Assembly: GCA_030038715.1 (NCBI GenBank)
Contig: JASHSO010000405.1
Location: 1 to 5,314 of the forward strand
Length of the DNA stretch: 5,314 bases
DNA from: Streptosporangiaceae bacterium
GTDB lineage: Bacteria > Actinomycetota > Actinomycetes > Streptosporangiales > Streptosporangiaceae
Reading direction: 5' to 3'
Shown: one piece after another, positions 1 through 5,314 of the stretch
Numbering within the stretch: the stretch's first letter is position 1
Layout of the letters: the number at the start of each line of letters is the position of its first letter
Notes under the pieces: model-generated
What the model saw: the letters and a program-made list of their open reading frames with translations, nothing else
Database searches by the model: none
What the model was told of the DNA's origin: nothing
Position numbers and translations under genes: made by a program

Positions 1-2
1 CC

Positions 3-1034
3 CGCGGCGGACTCCAGTTCATGCTGATCATCTGGTTGCAGGGCATCTGGCTGCCGCTGCACGGCTATGCGTTCAAGGAGACCCCGCTGTGGGCGGGCAT
101 CTACTTGCTCGCGTTGACCGTCGGCTTCGTCAGCTCAGGTCCGGTGTCTGGCTGGCTGTCTGATAAGCACGGCGCGCGCGCGTTTGCCTCCGGCGGCTTG
201 CTGGTGTCCGCCCTGGCCTTTGGCGGGCTGCTGCTGATCCCGACCAACTTCCACTACCCGGAGTTCGCGGGCCTGATCTTCATCGCCGGGGCTGGCATGG
301 GCCTGTTCTCCGCCCCGAACGCCGCCGGAATCATGAACAGCGTGCCGGCCAGGCAGCGCGGCGCGGCAGCCGGCATGCTGGCCACGTTCCAGAACTCCGG
401 CTTCGTGCTCTCAATCGGCATCTTCTTCACCCTGATGATTGCGGGCCTGGCGGCCACGTTGCCGACCACACTGACCCATGGCTTGTCTGCCCAGGGCGTG
501 CCGCATACCCTTGCAGTCCAGATTGGCAAGCTGCCGCCCGTCGGCAGCCTGTTCGCGGCCTTCCTCGGCTACAACCCGGTGCAAGAGCTTCTGGCTCCGA
601 CTGGCGTCCTGGCGCACCTACCCGCGCACAGCGTGGCGGTCCTCACCGGCAAGACGTTCTTCCCACAGTTGATCTCCGGCCCATTCCATCACGGCCTCGA
701 CATCGTGTTTAGCATGGCGATGGCCGTCCTGATCGTCGCGGCGTTCGCGTCCCTGCTGCGTGGCGGCAAGTTCGTGCACGAGGACCAGGGCCCGGGCGCG
801 GACGGTGCGGCAGCGGCCACAGTGGCTGCCGCCAGCACCGGTGCTGCCAGCGGGAACGGCGCTTCTGCCAGCGCCGCCAGCGCGAGCACCGCGACCGCGA
901 ACGGGTCTGCTGCCAATGGCTCCGGCGCCGAAAGCGCAGCCGCAGAAGCGGCCAGCACAGACGGAGCGCCGGGCAGCGCGCAGGCGCCGAGGGCTGTACG
1001 GGCGAGGGATGGACGTGCTAACCCTGATCCATGA
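3..1034 (+). CDS. MFS transporter, DHA2 (EmrB/QacA-like) family, C-terminal part
   Basis: This is an integral-membrane secondary transporter, probably a proton-coupled drug or metabolite exporter. The reading frame is open to the left edge (RGGLQF precedes the first visible Met at 21), so the true start lies outside the window. Numbering from that Met, hydrophobic helices are visible at about 1-14, 26-43, 56-74, 81-102, 124-148 and 226-247. The loop GWLSDKHGAR (44-53) is a motif-A-like cytoplasmic loop, and a long segment of about 75 residues separates the last two helices, as is common in 14-helix DHA2 proteins. GAAAGMLATFQNSGFVLSIG (114-133) fits the family. After the last helix comes an Ala/Ser/Gly/Thr-rich tail of about 85 residues, which is unusual. 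The stop overlaps the next start (ATGA), so co-translation with the glutamine-synthetase-like gene is likely. The substrate is unknown; a link to the operon's amine or amide chemistry is inference only. Confidence 0.9.
   Translation, partial: RGGLQFMLIIWLQGIWLPLHGYAFKETPLWAGIYLLALTVGFVSSGPVSGWLSDKHGARAFASGGLLVSALAFGGLLLIPTNFHYPEFAGLIFIAGAGMGLFSAPNAAGIMNSVPARQRGAAAGMLATFQNSGFVLSIGIFFTLMIAGLAATLPTTLTHGLSAQGVPHTLAVQIGKLPPVGSLFAAFLGYNPVQELLAPTGVLAHLPAHSVAVLTGKTFFPQLISGPFHHGLDIVFSMAMAVLIVAAFASLLRGGKFVHEDQGPGADGAAAATVAAASTGAASGNGASASAASASTATANGSAANGSGAESAAAEAASTDGAPGSAQAPRAVRARDGRANPDP
783..1031 (+). other. Low-complexity Ala/Ser/Gly-rich C-terminal tail of the MFS transporter
   Basis: This stretch codes for a predicted disordered cytoplasmic tail made almost only of Ala, Ser, Gly, Thr and Asn, with a few acidic residues, ending in an Arg-containing segment (RAVRARDGR). 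At DNA level the hexamer GCCAGC recurs at 831, 846, 867, 876 and 951, so the tail may have grown by slippage of short GC-rich units. It begins just after the last membrane helix. No known domain is recognisable in it. Confidence 0.7.
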
Positions 1035-2452
1035 CGACCGGCGACACGCCTGCGCCCGACAGCACTGGCGATGTGGCTCAGGACGCAGTCGCGACTGCGC
1101 AGTCGCATGGCCTTGAGCTGATCAGGTTCCTGTACGCCGATCACGGCGGGATCATCAGAGGCAAGTCGACGGCGACTGGATTCCTCGCGCCACGGATCGC
1201 CAGCGGCATCGGCCACACCGTCGCGATGATGGCGATGTCCATGCTCGACACGCTGCAGCCCGTGCAGGGCATGGGGCCGGTCGGCGAGATCCGGATCAAG
1301 CCGGACCCGACGACGCTCGTGGCACTGCCCTACGCGCCAGGTGCCGGCGCGATGCTGGCCGACCAGGTCATGGCGGACGGCGCCCCGTGGGGCGGGTGCG
1401 CTAGGACTTTCCTGAAGGACGCCGTCGGGGCACTGGCCGCCGAGGGCTACGCGCTGACGGCAGCGTTCGAGCCCGAGTTCACACTCGGCCGACGCGAACC
1501 CGACCCAGACGATGGGCCAGACCGGCTGGTACCCATCGACGACAGTCTGTGCTACTCGGCAACCGGCTTCCACCAGGCCCACGACTATGTCATGGACGTC
1601 GTGCAGGCGCTCAACGCCCAGGACCTGCGGGTCGAGCACTACTATCCAGAGCTCGGCCATGGCCAGCAGGAGATCTCTATACGGCACGCCCCGGCGCTGC
1701 GCGCGGCCGACAACCACGTGCTCTACCGGGAGACCGTGCGCGGCGTGGCGTTCCGGCGCGGGCTGTGGGCAAGCCTCGCGCCCAAGCCCATCGCGGACCA
1801 GGCAGGGAACGGGGCGCATCTGCATGCCTCGCTCACCAACGTGGCGGCGGACGGCTCGCCCGGCGGCACGCTGGTCTTCGCCGACCCGAACGACCAGTAC
1901 GGGCTGTCGGAGACCGGGTACCGGTTCATCGGCGGCCTGCTCGCCCACCTGCCCGGGCTGGTCGCGCTGACCTGCGGAACCGTGAACAGCTACCGGCGGC
2001 TGCAGCCGCAGTTCTGGAGCAGCGCGTACACCGTGTACGGCATGGACAACCGCGAAGCGGCAGTCCGCATTTGCTCGCCGCTGCGAGGTGACCCGAGCAG
2101 CTCGGTAAATCTGGAGTTCAAGCCGTCGGACTCCAGTGCCAACCCGTATCTCGCGCTTGGCGGTTTCATCCACGCCGGGCTGGACGGAGTCCGCCGCGGG
2201 CTGAGTCCGGGTGCGGCCGTGAATGTCGATCCGGCCACGCTGTCGGACGCCGAGCGCGAGGCCGTGGGGGCGCGTCGGCTGCCCGAGACCCTGAGCGACG
2301 CTCTGGACGCGCTGGAGGCTGACAAGCTGCTGATGGACGCGCTAGGCCCGCTCCGGTCGGCCGCTTACCTCGCCGTCAAGCGCGCCGAAGCGGCAACGTT
2401 CGCCTCAACCGACGCGGCCTTCGAGTGCTTCCAGCACTTCATCAGGTTCTGA
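1031..2452 (+). CDS. Glutamine-synthetase-fold gamma-glutamyl-amide ligase, FluG/NodGS-like
   Basis: This is a 473-residue cytoplasmic ATP-dependent ligase of the GS class I fold, predicted to join the gamma-carboxyl of glutamate to an amine. Visible motifs: RFLYADHGG (32-40) in the N-terminal beta-grasp domain; FEPEF with metal-binding E147 and E149; YYPELGHGQQE with E207 and E214; GNGAHLH (259-265) with H263; NSYRRLQP (319-326); NREAAVRI (340-347); and LEFKPSDSSANPYLALG (361-377) with E362. The FDGSS ammonium-site motif of true GlnA is absent. The Glu-flap residue (Glu327 in enteric GlnA) is replaced by W329 in PQFWSSAY, and Arg359 by K364; as I recall the families, both are typical of FluG/NodGS proteins. 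There is no adenylylation Tyr. Hence it is probably not the housekeeping enzyme. The start is fixed by an in-frame TGA at 1025. There is no good Shine-Dalgarno, so translation probably depends on ATGA coupling to the transporter. PuuA, IpuC or GlnA3/GlnA4-type roles remain possible. Confidence 0.9.
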   Translation: MTTGDTPAPDSTGDVAQDAVATAQSHGLELIRFLYADHGGIIRGKSTATGFLAPRIASGIGHTVAMMAMSMLDTLQPVQGMGPVGEIRIKPDPTTLVALPYAPGAGAMLADQVMADGAPWGGCARTFLKDAVGALAAEGYALTAAFEPEFTLGRREPDPDDGPDRLVPIDDSLCYSATGFHQAHDYVMDVVQALNAQDLRVEHYYPELGHGQQEISIRHAPALRAADNHVLYRETVRGVAFRRGLWASLAPKPIADQAGNGAHLHASLTNVAADGSPGGTLVFADPNDQYGLSETGYRFIGGLLAHLPGLVALTCGTVNSYRRLQPQFWSSAYTVYGMDNREAAVRICSPLRGDPSSSVNLEFKPSDSSANPYLALGGFIHAGLDGVRRGLSPGAAVNVDPATLSDAEREAVGARRLPETLSDALDALEADKLLMDALGPLRSAAYLAVKRAEAATFASTDAAFECFQHFIRF

Positions 2453-2463
2453 GCAAGCACCCG

Positions 2464-2489
2464 CGACCGGGCTAGCTAGGATCGACCGG
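2464..2489 (+). repeat. Direct repeat CGACCGG flanking the start of the ACAD-like gene
   Basis: CGACCGG occurs at 2464-2470 and again at 2483-2489. The copies are 19 bases apart start to start (close to two helical turns) and bracket the TAGGAT box. It could be a regulator half-site pair, but a 7-mer repeat in GC-rich DNA can arise by chance. Confidence 0.25.
2477..2488 (+). promoter_or_regulatory. TAGGAT box: possible leaderless promoter -10, or Shine-Dalgarno AGGA
   Basis: TAGGAT (2477-2482) lies six bases before GTG 2489. That spacing matches the actinobacterial leaderless pattern, in which transcription starts at the first base of the start codon. The same bases contain AGGA (2478-2481), seven bases from GTG, a good Shine-Dalgarno. 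No convincing -35 hexamer is seen upstream. Either reading favours GTG 2489 over the in-frame ATG at 2495. Confidence 0.45.
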
Positions 2490-3451
2490 TGGACATGGTC
2501 GAGGTGGCCCGGCGCATCGCGGACGAGGTGCTGTTCCCCGCCGCCCTGACCACCGATGCGAGCGACGTCGTGCCGCGCGAACTGCTGGACACGCTGGCTA
2601 GCGCCGGACTGTACGGCGTAGGTCTCGACGCCGACTTCGGCACGGTCTGCGAAATCCAGGAGGCGCTGGCAACCGGATGTCTGACGACCGCCTTCATCTG
2701 GGCGCAGCACCTCGGGCTCGTGCACGCGCTGGCCACGGGCGGCGAAACCGAAGCGAAGGCTAGATGGCTGGCGCCGCTCGCAACGGGCGAGGTCCGGGCA
2801 GGTCTTGGCCTCGGCGGAGCACTCCCGAAGCCGACGCTGCTCGCGCGGCCCGATGGCCAGCACTGGATCCTGGACGGGGTCTCCCCGTTCGTCTCCGGCT
2901 GGAACCGGGTGGACGTGATCCACGTGGCGGCCAGGAGCCCCGATGATCACGTGGTCTGGCTGATCGTCGATGCTGCCGACGGACCGTCGCTGCGCGCCGA
3001 GAGGCTTACCCTGGCTGCTCTGAACGCGACGAACACAGTCCGCGCTACCTTCAGCGAGCTGCCCGTCACCGCTGATCGCGTCACGGGCCGGCACCCGGTC
3101 GCAGCGGGCGCAGCACCCGAGGTGCTGCGGCTGCATGCGGCACTCGCGCTCGGCGTTGCCGCTCGCTGCTGCAGGTTGCTCGGCCGGACGCCGCTGGACG
3201 GCGAGCTTGCGGCGTTGCGAGCCGAACTCGATCAACTCGGTGCGGGAATCACAACGGCAAGGGCGGCCGCAGGCGAACTCGCGGTACGAGCTGCCGCCGC
3301 GCTGATGGCGAGCGAGGGCAGCCGCTCGCTGCTGGCGGCTGACCACGCGCAGCGCCTGATGCGCGAGGCTATGTTCACGCTGGTCTACGCGCTGCGGCCG
3401 GCCTCCAGGGCCGCGGTCCTGGCCAAGCTCGGAGTACCTGAGTCCACGTGA
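2489..3451 (+). CDS. Short acyl-CoA-dehydrogenase-fold flavoprotein
   Basis: The 320-residue product resembles the acyl-CoA dehydrogenase superfamily, FAD-dependent enzymes that oxidise acyl-CoA esters or, in some branches, hydroxylate small molecules. The N-terminal helical domain (about 1-100) has VPRELLDTLASAGLYGVGLD (28-47). The middle beta domain (about 101-190) has GQHWILDGVSPFVSGW (123-138) and VDVIHVAAR (141-149). The C-terminal helical part (about 210-310) contains DHAQRLMREAMFTLVYALRP (285-304). The family is usually near 380 residues, so the C-terminal domain is shortened, and the familiar EGT-type catalytic Glu motif is missing: LVYALRP stands near that place. It may therefore be a non-canonical oxidase or monooxygenase, or may have lost activity. 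GTG 2489 is preferred because of AGGA seven bases upstream. It lies 36 bases after the ligase gene and its stop overlaps the amidohydrolase start, which suggests a shared pathway. The substrate is unknown. Confidence 0.82.
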   Translation: MDMVEVARRIADEVLFPAALTTDASDVVPRELLDTLASAGLYGVGLDADFGTVCEIQEALATGCLTTAFIWAQHLGLVHALATGGETEAKARWLAPLATGEVRAGLGLGGALPKPTLLARPDGQHWILDGVSPFVSGWNRVDVIHVAARSPDDHVVWLIVDAADGPSLRAERLTLAALNATNTVRATFSELPVTADRVTGRHPVAAGAAPEVLRLHAALALGVAARCCRLLGRTPLDGELAALRAELDQLGAGITTARAAAGELAVRAAAALMASEGSRSLLAADHAQRLMREAMFTLVYALRPASRAAVLAKLGVPEST

Positions 3452-4578
3452 CGCTGCGCTCAGCCGTCGATGCTCTCAGACTGGTCGATCAACACCTGCA
3501 CACGGTCGTGCCCGGGCGGCTGACCGCAGCGCAGTTCGAGTCCTTCCTCTCCGAGTCCGACCAGGCCGCGCCGACCGGGACAAGCCAGTTCGACTCCCAG
3601 CTCGGCTTCGCCGTACGGCGGTGGTGCGGCCCCGCGCTCGGTCTCAGCCCTGCCGCACCGGCGCGGGCCTACCTGCAACGCAGGAACTCAACAGGTTCAA
3701 CAGCAGAGCTGCTGTCCACAGCGGGCTGCTCAGACCTGCTGGTGGACACCGGATACGCGGCACCGGGTGCACTCAGCCCAGCCGAGCTCGGGGAGCTGTC
3801 CGGCGCCACGGTCCACGAGGTCGTCCGGCTCGAGGCGCTCGCCGAGGAAGCGGCCGTTGCCGGCTGCACGGCCGACGGATTCTGGGACGCGTTCCGCGAC
3901 CTGCTGTGGCGGCGCAGCGCCGCCGCCGTCGCGGTGAAGAGCATCGTCGCCTACCGGCACGGTCTGGACATCGACTACGCCAGGCCAGGGCGTAGCGGAG
4001 TCGCCAGGGCCGCCGGGGACTGGCTACGGCAGATCGAAGCTAGCGGGCACCCGAGACTGATCGACACGGTCCTGCTCATGCACCTGCTCTGGACGGCCAC
4101 CGAGCTCGGCATGCCGATTCAGCTGCATACCGGCTTCGGCGATCCCGACATCGACCTGAGGCGAGCCGACCCACTGCTGGCGCGCGAGTTCCTGGCCGGG
4201 TGCGGCGTGCCCGTCGTGCTGCTGCACTGCTATCCCTATCACCGACACGCTGGTTACCTCGCCCAGGCTTACCCGAACGTGTACGCCGACGTCGGCCTGA
4301 CGCTGAACCATGTCGGCGCCAGGGCCGCCGCCGTCCTGGCCGAGACGCTTGAGCTTGCCCCGTTCGGCAAGGTGCTCTACTCCTCCGACGCCTACGGCCT
4401 GCCCGAGCTGGTTTACCTCGGCGCCCGGCTGTGGCGGGAGGCGATCTCGGAGGTTCTCGGCGGCTGGGTGGTGGCCGGCCACTGGACCGAGCAGGACGCG
4501 GTCAGGGTCTCAGGCATGATCGGCTCCGGCAATGCGTTCCGGCTGTACGGGCTGCCGCAGACGCACCGGGATGGCTAA
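3448..4578 (+). CDS. Amidohydrolase, FluG/nodulin-6 N-terminal-domain type
   Basis: The 376-residue protein is a metal-dependent TIM-barrel hydrolase of the amidohydrolase superfamily. Candidate metal and catalytic residues occur in family order: VDQHLH with H16 and H18 after strand 1; VAVKS with K164; IQLHTGFGD with H227; VVLLHCYPYHR with H260; and YSSDAYGLPE with D314. The segment AAQFESFLSESDQA (27-40) matches the pattern that follows the HxH motif in the amidohydrolase half of FluG and plant NodGS. Length suits a complete single-domain enzyme. The start GTG overlaps the upstream stop (GTGA) and is the only credible one: an in-frame TGA lies at 3439 and no other start precedes VDQHLH. GGAG at 3431 is 13 bases away, so coupling probably matters. 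A role in hydrolysing a gamma-glutamyl amide or related amide is inferred from the linked GS-like gene. Decarboxylase-type chemistry, known in other amidohydrolase-2 members, cannot be excluded. Confidence 0.88.
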   Translation: MTLRSAVDALRLVDQHLHTVVPGRLTAAQFESFLSESDQAAPTGTSQFDSQLGFAVRRWCGPALGLSPAAPARAYLQRRNSTGSTAELLSTAGCSDLLVDTGYAAPGALSPAELGELSGATVHEVVRLEALAEEAAVAGCTADGFWDAFRDLLWRRSAAAVAVKSIVAYRHGLDIDYARPGRSGVARAAGDWLRQIEASGHPRLIDTVLLMHLLWTATELGMPIQLHTGFGDPDIDLRRADPLLAREFLAGCGVPVVLLHCYPYHRHAGYLAQAYPNVYADVGLTLNHVGARAAAVLAETLELAPFGKVLYSSDAYGLPELVYLGARLWREAISEVLGGWVVAGHWTEQDAVRVSGMIGSGNAFRLYGLPQTHRDG

Positions 4579-4610
4579 GCCTGGGCCGGACAACTCGACC
4601 CGGCCAGGCT
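4578..4610 (+). terminator. Hairpin at the end of the operon, without a T-tract
   Basis: AGCCTGGGCCGG (4578-4589) pairs with CCGGCCAGGCT (4600-4610). This gives an 11-bp GC-rich stem with one bulged G and a ten-base loop, beginning at the last base of the amidohydrolase stop codon. No run of T follows; strong hairpins lacking a T-tract are common at actinobacterial gene ends. It would separate the four-gene operon from the MarR gene. Confidence 0.6.
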
Positions 4611-4689
4611 GCCGCCGGCAGGGGAGCTGGCTAGCGTGGCTCCGCCTCGTTCCCGTTCCGTGGACATCGTCGGCCAACCCGCACCTCGG

Positions 4690-4704
4690 CGGCTGCCTCA
4701 GCCG
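4690..4704. promoter_or_regulatory. Inverted repeat next to the MarR promoter, candidate operator
   Basis: CGGCTG-CCT-CAGCCG is a perfect 6-bp inverted repeat with a three-base centre that ends directly against the TATAGT box. A protein bound here would block RNA polymerase, as expected for an autoregulating MarR protein. MarR sites are usually a little longer and more AT-rich, so this is only a candidate. Positions 4611-4689 upstream hold nothing else that I recognise. Confidence 0.35.
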
Positions 4705-4717
4705 TATAGTTAGCTCT
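4705..4717 (+). promoter_or_regulatory. Probable leaderless promoter (-10 TATAGT) of the MarR gene
   Basis: TATAGT (4705-4710) is one base from the TATAAT consensus and ends seven bases before GTG 4718, placing the transcription start at or one base before the start codon. No Shine-Dalgarno precedes GTG, which agrees with a leaderless mRNA. No good -35 hexamer is seen at 16 to 18 bases spacing. Confidence 0.6.
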
Positions 4718-5170
4718 GTGAAAGACTCATCTGCCGCTGACCTGCTCGGCGCGATCGGCCTGGTGCGCCGTACTGCACGCCGCGCCGCCCGTCAGGCGTC
4801 GCAGCAGGAGCCGCTGCCGCCAGCGCAGTCCGAACTGCTGCGGCTGGCCGCGAGGAGTCCTGGAATTACCGTCGCCGATGCCGCGCAGGAGCTCCGCCTC
4901 GCACCCAACACCGTCAGCACGCTGGTCGGCAAGCTGACTAGCGTGGGCCTGCTGAGGCGCACGCGAGGCGTAGCCGATGGCCGCATCGCGGTGCTCAGTG
5001 TCACCGACAAGGCGCGTCAGCGGCTCACCGAGTGGCAGGACCTGCGGGCCGAGCTGGCGGGTCAGGCGCTGGCGAGATTGTCGCCCGCCGATCGGAGGGC
5101 GCTCGCCACTGCGGTGCCTGCGTTGCTGCGGCTGGCCGCGGGACTGGAGTCCGATGACCGAGCGGCATGA
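4718..5170 (+). CDS. MarR-family transcriptional regulator
   Basis: The 150-residue protein is a winged-helix DNA-binding regulator; MarR proteins act as dimers, often as repressors released by small aromatic or drug-like ligands. The helix-turn-helix runs about 49-78, with VADAAQELRLAPNTVSTLV (52-70) containing the recognition helix. The wing carries the family's D-x-R signature in ADGRIAVLSVT (87-97, D88 and R90). Flanking helices at about 6-28 and 103-145 would form the dimer interface. The frame stays open upstream to an ATG at 4532, but that start would overlap the amidohydrolase gene and add about 60 residues before the family's normal N-terminus. GTG 4718 gives the usual MarR length and sits behind a good -10 box. 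It overlaps the following ABC ATPase gene by 17 bases, so it probably controls that transporter and its own expression. The effector is unknown. Confidence 0.92.
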   Translation: MKDSSAADLLGAIGLVRRTARRAARQASQQEPLPPAQSELLRLAARSPGITVADAAQELRLAPNTVSTLVGKLTSVGLLRRTRGVADGRIAVLSVTDKARQRLTEWQDLRAELAGQALARLSPADRRALATAVPALLRLAAGLESDDRAA

Positions 5171-5314
5171 CGCAGCCGGTGTCGGCACGGTCGCAATCTC
5201 GCCACGACAGGGCGGCCCGAGCGCTGTCGTGTGCTCGGGGCTGACCTACAGCTTCGGTAGTCATACCGCGGTAGACCACGTCGACCTGCGCATCGAGCAG
5301 GGTGAGACCTTCGG
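5154..5314 (+). CDS. ABC transporter ATP-binding protein, N-terminal fragment
   Basis: Only the first 53 residues are in the window; the gene runs off the right edge. After a variable N-terminus of about 24 residues comes VVCSGLTYSFGSHTAVDHV (25-43), then DLRIEQGETFG. This is the first-strand region and the lead-in to Walker A of an ABC ATPase, resembling ABC-2-type drug and antibiotic exporters (DrrA-like). The Walker A motif itself should follow just past the edge and is not seen. ATG 5154 overlaps the MarR gene by 17 bases and has GGAG at 5146-5149, a somewhat close four-base spacing. GTG 5229 is an alternative start but would remove the N-terminal extension and begin right at the conserved strand. 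The gene is probably co-transcribed with the MarR gene as a regulated efflux system; the cargo cannot be told. Confidence 0.85.
   Translation, partial: MTERHDAAGVGTVAISPRQGGPSAVVCSGLTYSFGSHTAVDHVDLRIEQGETF

Noticed and set aside
9..2138. The ten-base string GGACTCCAGT at 9-18 and 2129-2138
   Set aside because: Both copies lie in unrelated coding regions in different contexts; a ten-base match is weak and fits chance.
689..2173. A 494-codon open frame on the - strand
   Set aside because: It lies opposite the transporter tail and the GS-like gene, has no recognisable domain, is rich in Arg and Ala, and is the usual GC-rich antisense shadow.
1031..2452. Housekeeping glutamine synthetase GlnA
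   Set aside because: The FDGSS motif, the Glu-flap Glu and the adenylylation Tyr are absent, and the operon context is unlike that of glnA.
2405..3346. A 313-codon open frame on the - strand
   Set aside because: It mirrors the well-supported acyl-CoA-dehydrogenase-like gene and shows no protein family signature.
4532..4717. An upstream extension of the MarR frame starting at ATG 4532
   Set aside because: It would overlap the amidohydrolase gene, run through the hairpin and promoter, and add non-conserved residues before the normal MarR N-terminus.

Overview
The window is high-GC, densely packed coding DNA with all genes on the + strand. Starts include GTG, genes overlap by 1 to 17 bases, and two starts look leaderless. 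This points to an actinobacterium, perhaps a Streptomyces-like or Catenulispora-like genus; I cannot name a species. No rRNA, tRNA, CRISPR array, insertion sequence or integrase is visible.

Layout. (1) 3-1034: the C-terminal part of a DHA2-type (14-helix) major facilitator transporter, entering from the left edge and ending in an Ala/Ser/Gly-rich tail. (2) 1031-2452: a glutamine-synthetase-fold enzyme, starting inside the transporter's stop codon (ATGA). It keeps the metal and glutamate/ATP motifs but lacks the ammonium-site motifs of true GlnA, so it is best read as a gamma-glutamyl-amine ligase-like enzyme of the FluG/NodGS type. (3) 2489-3451: a short acyl-CoA-dehydrogenase-fold flavoprotein. 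(4) 3448-4578: an amidohydrolase resembling the N-terminal half of FluG/NodGS, overlapping the previous gene by GTGA. A hairpin at 4578-4610 probably ends this unit. (5) 4718-5170: a MarR-family regulator with its own probable leaderless promoter and a small inverted repeat beside the -10 box. (6) 5154 to the right edge: the N-terminus of an ABC transporter ATPase, overlapping the MarR gene.

Working model (inference). Genes 1 to 4 form one operon. The ligase would attach glutamate to an amine, the flavoprotein may oxidise the glutamylated compound, the amidohydrolase may release the product, and the transporter may move substrate or product. The logic resembles known glutamylation routes for amines such as isopropylamine (IpuC), aniline and putrescine (PuuA), but the substrate cannot be read from the sequence. 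The notable point is that both halves of the eukaryotic FluG/NodGS fusion occur here as separate genes, with a flavoprotein gene between them. Genes 5 and 6 look like the start of a separate, self-regulated ABC export unit.
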